Source of the DNA: Lingula anatina
Taxonomy: Eukaryota > Brachiopoda > Lingulata > Lingulida > Lingulidae
NCBI RefSeq assembly: GCF_001039355.2
Contig: NW_019775445.1
Coordinates: 243,260-306,467 of the forward strand
DNA length: 63,208 nt
Reading direction: 5' to 3'
Shown here one piece after another: positions 38,201 through 51,200 of this stretch (the stretch's first letter is position 1; every line of letters starts with the position of its first letter). The notes under the pieces were generated by a model. That model was given only the letters and a program-made list of their open reading frames with translations, was not told where the DNA came from and made no database searches. A program made the position numbers and the translations under genes.

Positions 38201-39881
38201 AGTAATCAGTAATTTCTCCTCGAAACGTACACAGCAGAATTGGCTCCCCAAGTCCGAGTCGTGTCGGTGTCGTGCAAATGCCATTGTGGCTGAAACAATG
38301 GTTGGGACCACGAGGCAGAGGAGGGCACAGATGGACGGTCAACTAGAATAGCAGAATAGAAACGCACGGGCTTAATAGAGACCAAGACCCATAATTAAAC
38401 ACTATGTAAATGACCTCGCGAAGAATACCCTCTTGTTTATACCTCATCACCCAACTTGTGAAACTATTGACGGACGTGGTAGGGTGGCGTGAGCACTGGA
38501 GAGGGGTACAAGTGGATTAACGGCAGAAAGCCCCCAAGCCTTCAAGTCCATAATAATTACCTCAGATACCTACGACATATTACAAGACAAAACCCTGTTT
38601 GCCACCGAGTTGTGTAATGGATTTTTTTTCATAATAATTGGCCAGACTCCGCTCGTTAGCCCCATAGAAGTCCATAGGAGACTCGTGATTAGCCATTTTG
38701 TAAAGAGGAACCTCGGCTGGAAACGGGCAAGTGCGGTAAACCACGAAGGCGAGAAGTCCTCTCTAGCGTCCTCTCTGACGCTCTTCACTTACGCCTTAGG
38801 AGCGAATTTTGTTCAAGATCTGAGCAAGAAGTGTCGCGAGTTGACCAGCAAGTGTTACTGAACAGTGTCACTTGGTTACGTCCTTACCACTTGGCAACTG
38901 TCAGTTGATGAACGCGTTTGTTATCACGACGGCTGTGTAAGTGTCACTTGACAGCCCTGAGAGATCACAAATAGATGCTTTTCTTCAAATAAATTGCTGC
39001 TATATCCACTGGAGACACATTTATGCCATAACACAGGGTGTCAAAGGTTTTAGTTCAACCCTAAAGTTATAACAAATGATAGGTTTTTAAGCATCGTTTT
39101 AGAGAGACGCGGTAAGCGATTGGTACCAGTAGTTTAAGTACAAGTATATTTTAACGTAATGTATTTGTACACATTTTTTTTACTAACTATAAACAAAGAG
39201 CTTGTAACACGTATAAGTACGTATATTGATGCACTATTAACATTGATCAGATGATATTTATTTGGTTTAGATACACATCAACCAAGACACAAAACGGAAA
39301 TATTTTCAGAAGAAAAATTCGTGTTATTAAATTGCTCCGACTGTACAGCATCATAACTTACGACAATTATGTTAAAAGCGATTTTCCAATTTTCCACCAC
39401 CACTACTTTTGCGTGGTTTCTCCACAAACATTAAAACCATAAGTAGTTTTAATGAAACAAAAGGGGTAAAAACGTGAACATCAGTGCTATTAAGTTTTTC
39501 ACCAATTTAAATCGAATGAAACAAAAAACTACTTGTATATCTCATATCTGATCAAATAGGAACAAAATCGAGAGGGTTTTGAAAGTCAATTGCATTATTT
39601 ACATAAATGTCCAGTAATTTCTCTAAGTTCTGATGTTACAGAAAATGAGAAACTACCGGCAAAGAATTGCTGATCAAGGAAAAATCACGCTGTTCCTTGT
39701 GTGTTGAAAAAAGAAAAGATCGAACTTGAAGACTATATTAAAGTTAACATCGTAAAAGGACGAAATGATTGTGTTTACATCCACGTCTCAACTGAAACAA
39801 TGCTGCACTGAATACCTTCGTAAATGTTCATGCGTCTCGGCTAACACAATGATCCAATAACGCTCTCTATCCAGTCAATAT

Positions 39882-39912
<31 letters not shown>

Positions 39913-39932
39913 CGCGCGCGCGCACACACACA
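39882..39932. repeat. (CA)n(CG)n microsatellite
   Basis: A CA run, then a short alternating GC stretch, then CA again. Alternating purine-pyrimidine sequence of this kind can adopt Z-DNA. Confidence 0.9.
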
Positions 39933-40157
39933 GTGTGATTAACAAAGCAATATTATCGAAGCAGGTGCCACATTTACCAATGATAAAAGGAAAGGATAGG
40001 CTATATTTTACACTTTCATATAAAATGGCTGTACTACTCAAACCGTCATCAGGCAACACTTCTCTTCCTGTATCGGTATTTTCTGGATTTGTGTGGCGCG
40101 TTAAAAGATTTATCGCTAAAGAAATACGCCATACTCAAGTTATGAGAGGGCAAAACG

Positions 40158-40162
40158 AAAAA
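40158..40162 (-). terminator. RNA polymerase III T-run terminator
   Basis: TTTTT on the minus strand, nine bases after the tRNA 3' end. Confidence 0.75.
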
Positions 40163-40171
40163 TAGTTATCA

Positions 40172-40244
40172 CGCCCAATGTGGGGCTCGAACCCACGACC
40201 CTGGGATTAAGAGTCCCATGCTCTACCGACTGAGCTAACCGGGC
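40172..40244 (-). tRNA. tRNA-Lys-CTT: tRNA-Lys(CTT)
   Basis: 73 nt with a full cloverleaf. The acceptor stem pairs GCCCGGT with the 3' ATTGGGC-type strand. The D arm contains the A box (TTAGCTCAGTCGG) and the T arm the B box (GGTTCGAGCCC). The anticodon stem-loop TGGGA-CTCTTAA-TCCCA puts CTT at 34-36, specific for lysine. There is no intron, and CCA is not encoded, as in eukaryotes. It is isolated, with no other tRNA in the window. Confidence 0.97.
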
Positions 40245-41440
40245 TTCTTGAAATCAGGGCGTTAATTTTTTCACCTACTCGAAACGTAATATTACATAAC
40301 GCACGGCACTTATTTTTGTACTGAGCTGTTGATTTAGAGTGAAATGTATACTGTACTTAAAATCTCCCTGCATCGCGTTCATTCACTGTTCTATACATCC
40401 ATTATTACATTCTATTACTGCATCTACTCAGCAGTTCAGTTTTATCAACAATCTGTTTGAATACGTCAGAGACGGTCCTATCCAATCCCGGCTTTTTACG
40501 GCATGTGGCGGGCGTAGATTAGACCCGAGCAAGAAGTTATAAATTCTTTATAACTTCTTTATAACTTCTTGACCCGAGAGATGACGATACGTGTGTGTGT
40601 GACTCAAGGGCGGATCTACAGATATTCTCTGACAGTCTTCCAAATTATCTTTGTTGATCCATCCTCCATTTTGACCGTCTTCCGACAGAAAAAAATTAGA
40701 CTCCCATCAATGCAAACTTGAACATCCGCCCGTGCTGTGTGTGTGTGTGTGTGTGTGTGAGTGTGTGAGTGCGTGCGTGCGTGCACGTTGAACCAATCCT
40801 GGTTCCGTATCACGGTTAATAGGTAGGCTACTTGTTTCACATTTCTGATTCATAATCTTTTCGTGTGTTATTTTAAGCCTCTGTTGCTTTTACATTGGTT
40901 TAATGTAATTATATATTTCGAACGTAAAAACAAAAACTCAAAAGGCTATCAACCAGTTATCAAGAACGTCTTTCTGTACATTTCAATAAGAATGCCAAGT
41001 ACTTTATTTTAATGGTTTATGGTTTTATTTAAGTTCTGAATTAGGAAAGATAAGAAGCTTTAATGGATATGAAGACAAAAATGACTAGTGACATGTTAAG
41101 TATACTTTTCATTAATTTCTTTCACATAACTACTGCATTCTTTTAAAAACGTTCACATAATTTTAATGCATCTCCAACCAGAACACATTTGACAATGTCA
41201 CTCAAATACAAATGATATTTTCTAAGTAAAGTGACCTTTGTTTACTGATTTTATGATTGGTTATCCTAAGAATAACCTTAATTTCACTATTAATTTGATA
41301 GGAGTTTCAATATTGAGGTCCCTTTTAACACCAAACTAAGAATAGTGCCATTTCCAAGAAAATATGAGCTGCACAGGGCCTACCACTGACTGTGTAAAAA
41401 TTCAACGTAAAAAATTCCGAACATGTTTTGCTATATACTC
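40245..41440. other. Intergenic region between tRNA-Lys and the MASK 3' end
   Basis: AT-rich with a (TG)n microsatellite at about 40735-40785 and a small quasi-palindrome at 40522-40578. No exon seen. Confidence 0.6.
40522..40578. repeat. Quasi-palindrome flanked by 8-bp direct repeats
   Basis: GACCCGAG occurs at 40522-40529 and 40571-40578. Between them AAGAAGTTATAAA (40531-40543) is inverted as TTTATAACTTCTT twice (40547-40559 and 40558-40570). Confidence 0.85.
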
Positions 41441-41444
41441 AACT

Positions 41445-41450
41445 TTTATT
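41445..41450 (-). terminator. Candidate poly(A) signal, MASK-like gene
   Basis: AATAAA on the minus strand about 760 bases beyond the stop codon; the position of the 3' end is inferred. Confidence 0.45.
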
Positions 41451-42211
41451 TCACTTGTACTTTTACATGTACACATAATGTATGTCATGTCATGACAAGA
41501 CGATAAATGAAACAGAAAAATATTCTGAAAGCAACAAAGAAGTACCATCCATACAATAATAATGATTTTTCCTCTTTTAATCTTTTTAATGCCATGTTTG
41601 AGTAATTCCTTCAAATGAAATATGCTCAGTACAGTTTGTCAGAATGCTCAATTTTTTTTCATAATCTGTTCTGTGCTATCAAAGCTCAAAATCACACGAA
41701 GAGTCTCATTGAGCAATTAATCTTTTCTGAGCAAAAGCGAGCTATAGAAGAAACTACTCAACCAAGCATGTAGCCATGTGTTTTACACAGGTTAAAATGA
41801 CATAATCCATCCACATCCATATCAGTGATAAATAAACTGTCCAATCCAGGTAATTAGCTTTCTCAGTCTCAATTCTGGTCAGTTGTTTCTACTGTCTATG
41901 TCCAACACTGGTCACCATTGGTAAACATATATTGTCCATCTTGTGCTATTATCTTTCATAATAATAATCATAGAAGTTATAACCTTATTTTGGGAGACAA
42001 CTTGTTACCATGGTAACTATAAAATACTGAAGAAAACTTTCATATCCCCCCTGTTAACTGCAGCTTGCAATTCTTAACAGCTTTTCAAAACCCCAGGATA
42101 AAATACATCATCTGTCCCTCAACTACAGTTCCGTTTCCAGCTCTTTACAAAACAAAATGGCGCAAATCTTTTCTTTTGAATCCCACTGTCCATGTTCCAC
42201 TAACGAGATCC

Positions 42212-45200
42212 TCAGATACCAGGAGGAGGTGTCCATGTGGCAGCACTCCATACCTATCAGATGAAAAAAAAATTAAAAATGTACATTATAATCTTTGAAT
42301 GGAGAGGCTTGAAAGAGGAACACAATTTGTTCCCCTTTAAAATCAAAAAGCATTGTAATTTTTATCAACACTTTTTACTCTGATCAATATATTTTTTGTT
42401 AAGGTAAGTTGTAGAAAACTTCAAATTCGTCACACCATTATAAAATACTATGACATCATCAAGCTGTGTAACATCGCCATAAACAATACTATAACTTCAT
42501 CAAAACTGCATGACATCAGAATAAACAATACTATAACATCATCAAAACTGTGTTACATCAACATAAACAATACTATCACCTACCCCCGATCTCTTGACCT
42601 CTGAAGAGTCTCCCATAGACATTTTCAGAGGCTGACTCCACATTGCACTGATCTCCTCAGGCCCTGGGGCGCCACTGCCACCACCACCACCACCACCACC
42701 ACCATAGAGCTGCTGTGACACCCCTGGAGGCAGACCACCTGGCGTGAAGGCTGCAAAGCCCACACTGCCTGTGCCAAGGAACCCCTGATTGAAAAGGTTA
42801 GAACTAAGTGATAAATACATTCCATGGAAATCATGTACTGACATATTACCATTATGTTAATATATCAACTTGAGTTCAAGACTTCAATATCAACCGTGTT
42901 TTCCTTTATATCACGAAATGTTATTCAAGGAAAACGGGGCCCCACAGACTGCAACAAGTTCTACCAAGATAACTAGGCTCAATTCACTATGAATTCACTA
43001 CCGTGTTAATTATCACCATCGTGCTAAGGATCCATTACGTCAACATTAATTGTCTGAAATAACACCACAAATTACTCTATTCCTCTTTCTCACTGCTTAC
43101 CTGGAAAGCCTGGTCCACCTGGCCCTCTCCTGCCCCAGTGTCTGAGAAGCCTGGCAGTCTGCTCCCTCCCATCATCAGTTTCTTCTGCTGTTCCTCACTC
43201 TGCTGACTGAAGCCACTGCTCATCACTGTGCTGGTGATAACAGAGCTGCTAAGGACAGATGAGGCTGGGGACCAGTCGGTAGGACCATCTGGAATGAGGG
43301 AGCGAGGGAATAGATGAAAGAATGGATGGATGGATGGATGGATGGATGGATGGATACAGGGGTGGTAGAAAGAATGAGAAAACGAGTATGAATGAAAATG
43401 CAAACAACCTCTTTTTTGGAACATTAAAAAATTGAACAAATATATATCTTTCTTTAGATGGCTCAGTGAAAACCACTATCATAACATTAAAATTTTTTAG
43501 TTATTGTCGTATTCAACAGATGTCAAATCAGCATATTGTCCTGCACAATCCCAGCTGTTCAACATGTAATCAACAATCTCGCCCTGCTTGCTTTTATTAC
43601 AAAAGCTTGTTACATAGTTCATCTGTCAAATACACCTAAGACCTTTTATTCTTATTCTTAGATCTACCATACCTTACATCTGTTCAAAAATTTTTTTTTA
43701 CAATCATATCTTGACATGCTATTTCCCTCTTCAACAGAAAAACTACATCATTTTCTCAAGTCTGTAACTCACCATTTCCCAGACTCCAGATGGTTGCAAT
43801 GTCTCCCATACTGGGCAGGCCAGGAACTGCAGGTGTTGGAGTCTTCCTATGGGCCCTCTCATTGCCTATGGGTCTAGGAAATGATTGGTCTGACGTGGGA
43901 GATGGGGAATGACTTAGGATTGCCTCAGATGTATTAGGCTGATGGTCCATGTCACCTGAGAGATGATTAATAAATGTTGTACTACAAGAAAATTCTCCAC
44001 CCTTTCTTTAAAAACATCATGAAAGATAGGAAAGCTATTTAGCAGTATATAAATAAACTGCACTAAAAGAAGTTATTCTTTTTTCCTTTGATTAATCTAA
44101 AACCAAGGGAGAACAGAGACACAAAAGATAGGAATACATTTTACAAATGATAAAGACATCTTTTAGATGTGAACGATTTAAAGAAAGATAAAAAATAGGC
44201 CTCAAATGCCTACTGATGGCTATTGAAAAATGCGTTATTATTAAAAAGAGAAATTCTATATGATTGTATTCAGTCCACAAAACTCAAATTTTAGCCACAT
44301 TTCTACACACCTTTTCACCAATAAAAAATCAAGATGCTTGCATCATATATGATATAATATGTAACTCTTACTTTTAAATATGTACATACTAAAACAAATG
44401 GATTTCTACTCACCTCTAGGAGAAGTCCCAGGGGTATTCCCCCCAGAGAGAGACCTCTGGGGCTGGAACTGAGGCTGACCAGGTGGTCCACCCATCCCCT
44501 GGGGCTGGACCCCACCAAAGGCTGACCCAGAAGGTGGTGGTATCCCCATGTTGTTCATACCAGGTGCTCCTGCAGGCAGGCCACTTCCAAATTCAGAGGT
44601 CAAGTTACTGTACTGAAGCAAACCTGGAGCGTTGAAGCCTCCAGACTGATTCAGCATTGATGCAGGCAGCGGTTGTGGTAGGCGAGATCCTGGAGCGCCA
44701 AAACTGCTACTCCCTCTACCCGAGTGGAGCATGCCCTGCGAAGGGGCCATGTTGTCAGAAGCTTGGCCAAACCTGCAAGTGAAATTTGGGGCATTGGGAT
44801 TCAAGGTGCTTTCTATTTTCGGCAGAGTCATGGGCTGGTCTGAGCTGAAATATTCCTCTCGGAGCTTTCCAAAGGCATCCACTGGCCCAGCTGACATACT
44901 TCTTGGTGGTTCTGTTCCTGCTCTGGGAGATGTGTTGGCTGACGAGGAACTGACTAGAGGTCTAAAGCCACCACCCCCAACTGCTCTGTTCAAATCTGCC
45001 TCTGGGGGATTGAACAGACCCTTATGCATGCCCAGATCTCCGGGGTACACAGGGGTAGGGATGCTCACTGACCCAGGCAAGCTAACAACTAGATTAGATC
45101 TAAAGACATCATCTGTGTTGGTCTGTGGAGACATGTTCCTCTGTCCATTGGGCTTGTAACCTGGTGCTTTGGCTTGTAACTTGGGGTCTTCTCTCTCTCT

Positions 45201-48200
45201 AGGGGGATGACCAGGCGGAGCTGATCCAACTGCTCCAACATTGCACATGGGTGGGGTGGATGGTAACACGCCTGCAGCAGCAACACTGGCAAAGTTCATC
45301 CTGTTTTCCATAGCATCGTCTTTCTTGCCAAGCATCACCTGTTCTGCTACATTGCTGAAGAGGTTGTTGAAGGGAGAATACTCCCCTGGGGTGACAGAAG
45401 AGCCCTGGGGTGCCACTACAGCTGTGGCTGGTACAGACACAACGGGCTGGCCAGGCTGTTTGTTGTTGTTCTTTATAGGCAGAGGCTGATGCTCCATACG
45501 CTGCTGCTGGTGATGAGGCGGAACCCTCTGTTGTTGTTGCTGTTGTTGTGCTGCAGGAGGCTGATGTAGATGCTGGTGCTGCTGTTGTTGATGAAGATAC
45601 TGTTGCTGATGTTGTTGTTGCTGTTTCTGCTTGTTTGCCAAACGAGGAGGCAGCCTGCTTGTGTTGAGTGGTAAGTGAGCCTCAGATTTTTGGGAGCCTT
45701 GAGAAAATTTCCCATCTCCCGACACTGCTTTCCCTCCAGTCTCACCCAAAAACAACTTCTTTGCAACAGTGCCTGGACTCTTAGATGGAGTGTGTGATAC
45801 GCTCATCGTCATCGTAGTTGATGTGGTCACAGAGGTCACAGCCAGAGGCTTACCATTCACTGTCCCCCTTTTTGGAGACGCCAAGATGGCGGCCTGGCCT
45901 CCCCACGCCGGGCCAGAACTGGACTGAGAATGCTTCGATGGCACAATCTGCACAGACGATTTCTTACTCTGTGATATGGTGGTGGTCACATGGCCATTAC
46001 TGATGATACTGCTGGTGTTGGCCGTAGTGGTCAGTAGAGTTGTAGTAGTTATGGTGGACAGGCTGATGGAACTGGAGGAGGTTGAAGACTTTGACTTGCT
46101 GCTCTTTGGTAAAATTTCCACTATGTCCTTCTCTGGGTCTTTGATCAAGGCTGTGATGAGATTGTGTGCCTGTCTTGTGGCATCTGCAGACCCTCTGGAA
46201 AAGAACATATCATATTTAGATCATCAGTTTTATACTGCAATATGTAAACCAGTCATTGTAAATTCCATTTAACTGATGCAGTTAACAGTTTTTGAAATGC
46301 TTTTTAAAAAAATTTGTTTGATGTAAACGATCCTTCACACTATAGTGCTGAATGACAATGCCACTTGAAATATTTTTGATATAATGTTCCAAAAAACACT
46401 AGATGGTATACAGTTTTGTTCTACAATTTTAACATTTTTCAAAACCAGGTATATTTTGGCACAAACAACATTTAAGACAATCTTCTAGATATGCAAAAAT
46501 ATCATGTGGATCTGGGTAATATTTTATAAAATGCTTGAAACTCACTTAATTGTAATGCTTCTTTCCCCACCAGGCCCTTTCTGCTTGTCAATGTCAATGT
46601 TTGCTCCAGATACCTCACGGATTGCGTTCAGTTTGGCACCGCCACGACCTAATAACATGCTTGCTGCCGATGCAGGGATGGCCAGCTTTTTAGATCTAAA
46701 ATGAACAAAACAATATAACATAGATTTAACAATGGATCTTCAAGATTTCTGTATATGGGCATTCCATGATACGACATTACTTTCTTGTTAATTAAGTCTC
46801 AGAACTGGAAGACAGAACATTCTACACAAATCAAACCAACATCGTCCATGTACTTTAAGAAATTACTAAGCTGATTACTTACTATTAATAGAAAATTATT
46901 CTGAAGACATCAACACACAAAAATTATACAGACAATTTTTATATCAACAGGTTCTGTAATGAGGATCAAACATAATCTAATACTAGCAACCCATACTCAC
47001 TTTCTGATCACTTCCTTCCAACCTTCTTCTCTCTTTCCGCCTTTTTTACTTGGACTGGACCCAGAATTTTTAGATGGAGTTAAAACCAAGGTGTTGTTCT
47101 GATTTGTCAATTTTCCTCCTGACAGCATAGCTGCCAAAGGATCACCATCAAAAGAGTCTCTGAAAACCCAAGAAAGACATTTCTGTAAATAAACTGCAAA
47201 AATAATACTCATATTTATACAATATGCAAATGAAATGGCCCAAAATTCACTAAGAATGTTTCAATACTTCTTGGAATGGATCTTATTTTAGTCATAGTAA
47301 TAACTGTACAAATAAACTCATTTTAAAGGTATTTTTTAAAATACCACATTCACTACTACAAGCCTTTACAAAACGTTGGTATTGAAAAATTACTCACAGC
47401 GAACCCATCTTATAATTCTTTTCTTTTCTGTTGCCTGCTGGAGCTGAAGAGAGCCGCATATTACCAGGTAAATCTCCAAAGTCATCTAAATCACCTATAC
47501 CTGCTCAAAAAAGAAAGAGGTCTCATTAAAAATAGACAAATACAAAAAAACATGTCAAGCAAATACTTCATTTTGAAAGGCATCAGATTAACTAGTGCAT
47601 AGGGAAATATATAGATGATAAAATGTATTATTACAAGTGCACATTTACATTAAACCAGTCACAGTGGACTTTTTTTCACTTGCAGAACTACTGTAACAAT
47701 TAATTCTATGACATCAAATCAGTCACAGTTGATTTTTTCCTCACCTGTAGAACTGCTGTGTGATATCAAGTTCTTCCTCTTCCTGTTACTTTCCCCGCTG
47801 TTTACTTTCCTGGTGGTGGCCGTGTCTTCATGTCGCCCTCTTTGAGAGGACGAAGCCTTTCCACCAGAACTACTCCTGTTTTGATTCAATGAGGTGGGTA
47901 TTCGCATGTTCTCTCCCACACTGTCTGCTTGCCTCTGTCTGCTGTCTGGTAGTCTCTCTTTCTGCTTTCTGTTCTTTTTGTTTCTATTTTTTGTAGAATC
48001 CATGTTATCTTCTGTGTCAATGGTTCCTGCATTTCGAATGTTTTTGGGTTCTCTGGATAGGGTGATACCTGAAAATGCATTTAGTCACTTATTTACTAAG
48101 ATTAAAAAATACAAAATTCATCAGACCATGATGGCATTTAATTGAAATGAACACAAAAAATAACTTATTTATAAATAACTCATTTAACCTGCCTAATTTT

Positions 48201-51200
48201 CTATACACATCAACGAATTACAAATTTTCACCTTCTTTATGTCTTGAAGGCTACTTTCTATATGCCTGATAAAAAACTTAGTGAGTAAAAAATTTTATCA
48301 GCTACAAAATACTTAAATCATGCTCCATAGCTTAGCTTACTCCTTAGCTTACTCATTAAAAAAGAGTACCCGATCTCTAAAACGCCATACAAAATGCTAG
48401 CCATTCTTCCATTCACAGCTGTCAGAGCTTGGAGTGACTTTCAAATGCTCTTGTGATATAAATATGTCAGAGTCATGATTTTGCTATAATTAACACCATG
48501 GGTGTTAATAACTAGTTTCAGAAGCAGTACCAAAGGTATGGCAGTTTGAAGAAAATTGGCAATATTGCTTTCTAGCAATTGTGGTAACAAGTATTGAGCA
48601 TGGCTTCCGCCCTGGCAACATGCACGAATTAAAGAGATAGCAAACTGTAGAAAAAACTACTGTTACAAATAAATAAATAATCAACTTCATATCACAAGTA
48701 ATCACCCATCAATATTTGGAAATAAAATCCCTTATAGGGCTTCTCGGGTAACAAAGCTAAACTAGGCACATCACAGTTCCAGCAAAACAGGAGTCTCTCC
48801 AGCACTGTTACAATAATACAAAGTCTCATTAAGGATATGATCTACTCTACATCCCAGCAGGTGCTAGAAATATTGCAGTGTTCAATTAGCACCCTCCATA
48901 ATCAATGTGGTCTCAAAACCAGAAGAGGCAGGCAACATTCTTGGGTGAATATACAACACGGCACATTTCACTGTTGCTGTTCCTCTGAAGAGTTTTAATG
49001 GTAATTCTGAGTGGCATATTTTGTTCAATCAAAACTGGTATCTAACTTCTTCAATGGTACTAGGCAGGCAACATATGCTGAGATAGGTAAAAACATTACA
49101 CGTAGTATGTATACAAAACGGAAAAATCCATGTCAGCATCCCTGTATACAACTATAATGTACTGCAGTATTCACATGAGCTGCACCCTTGGTTTCTTAGC
49201 AATAAGTGTCCCAACTACAGATATTTGTGCAAAATGTACATCATTCAAGTCAAAGTAAAAAGAAGATAGGAGTGCCAAGTTCTGTTGCACGAAAAGCCAA
49301 TCCATAATAATACACACATTAATAAGCTGTTCTGAACTTTAGATCCACACTCAAGTTCTTCACTGATGACAGTCTTGAAAGCAAAGTATCCTCACTTCAT
49401 CACTCGTTCTTAGATGTGTTGAGTGGTGTGAATCTTTGCTGTCACTGGGTGAGCAAAACAGACAGCAGCAAAGAGTTAAAGTATGGTTATCACACGACTG
49501 AAAAAAAAATCCTGAGGCAATCTGTTTTTATTTTATTATTCTTTTTTTTTTTTGGCACTCACCAATGGTTGTGCTTATGGTAGCAGAAGGGGGTGGTAGT
49601 GGAACTCTTTCTTTCATTTCACTCTCTTTACTTTCTTCTTCATTCTCTTCTATGGGTTTACTTTCTTCTGGCTCTGGCGTGGAATTGTTACTGCAACATA
49701 AATATTAAGTCAGGCTTCTCTGTCTTATTTTGGGTTCCTTGAACCAAATAGCCAACAAAAATTGAGTAAAACAAAGAAAAATTAGTAATTTTTTTTCAAA
49801 ATGTTTTTCATTTCACTGCTTGCCAGAGTGAACTATGCATCAATTACATGACAAACACTGTACACAGTAGTGTGAGATTAGTGTTTGCTTGATTACTGAT
49901 TATATTTCCTTAGAGTTACCTTGTTGGCTCTTCTTCCTTCTCTTTCTCCTTTTCTTTCTCTTTCTCCAATTTTTCCTTTTTCTTCTTTTTCCTTTTCTCA
50001 CGTTTCCTCTGGGCTGCTAGTTTCTTGCTTTCTTCTCTGCTCTTCTCCTGATCAATCTCCTCCAATAAAATGGATGCATTTTTGTTGGCTTCGGCAGCTT
50101 GGCGGTCTTTGGCACTCACGATGATTTCCATGCACTGGTGACATTTTTTGAGCAGCTCCTGAAACATACAATGAAATACAATTATGCATCACACTGTTTC
50201 AAATTATTCTAGCCCGAATTTAACTTCTATCCTAAATCCACAACATTGGAATGTGTAACAGTAGAATAGGCCCAATGAAGTCATGGTAAGCTCACAAATT
50301 TCCGCTAGTTTCTATCCTTACATTTACATGGCCTTTTGAAAGATTAAGAGGAACCCTGTACATGAATTCTTAGGTTAATGATACTATCATCTGCATAGTA
50401 GGTGTGACTAAAGGGTTAAAAAGCTTTTCCCAGTATTATCAATATCACACATTCCGATGAATATATTTTATATGTGTGGTGGAATTTTACTGATATGTTA
50501 CGATAAAAACCTTGATACCAAAGAAATATGAAAAGTAAAATCCAATTCAAACAAATCTATAAGAATCATAAACATGTACAAATATGTACATGTAGATAAT
50601 ATTTGTACGTTTAATTGGGGAATATACTGTTCAAAGCTTGTACTTAGTTTTTGCTATTTACTTTTTTCACTATTACAAGTGTGCATGTAAATTATATGGC
50701 AAACTTATATCTTGGAGCTGTAGTAAAAAGATGAAATGTGCAATATCAAGAGCCATATTTTAGAATCAATATTCTCTTTTGCACATTTTTTATAAACAGT
50801 GCTATTTCATCACGTGAGGTTATCACAAAACAGTCTACTGCTTGATAAACTCATTTACATCAGAGAAACACAATAACAGCTGCACAATAACAACACGTTC
50901 ATATAAAATTTGACATCAATCCCCAGCTTCAGACGCATGCAATACCATGGAAACAGCTTCCTCTACTGATGTTCTCCACACAATTATAATCACCTCTCCA
51001 ACAACAGATTGGTCTAAATAGATACTGCACAGTTATTATTTCAGGTAGATGACATTTTATTGATCTACAGAGAAATTTCTTTTGATGTCATCTTCCAAGA
51101 AAGTGAATAAGTATCATTATCTTCAGTTAAGGAAATAGTATTAACCCCCCCCCCAACTAATAAGATATTTAAAAATTACATTTAAAACCCCATAATGATC

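Larger units (their letters stand above)
29600..40150. other. Gene-free upstream flank of neurogenin
   Basis: About 10.5 kb with no exon I can support. It contains the CA/GA microsatellites at 32144-32230 and 39882-39932 and otherwise AT-rich unique sequence. GC-richer islands occur at about 29620-30320, 31000-31260, 35380-35480 and 36460-36620. The largest ATG frame (121 codons at 30965-31330) has no recognisable domain. Such flanks around a proneural gene typically hold enhancers; here that is inference. Confidence 0.5.

Noticed and set aside
44731-45159. 142-codon plus-strand open frame
   Set aside because: It is the antisense shadow of MASK exon 9, whose phase and similarity are clear.
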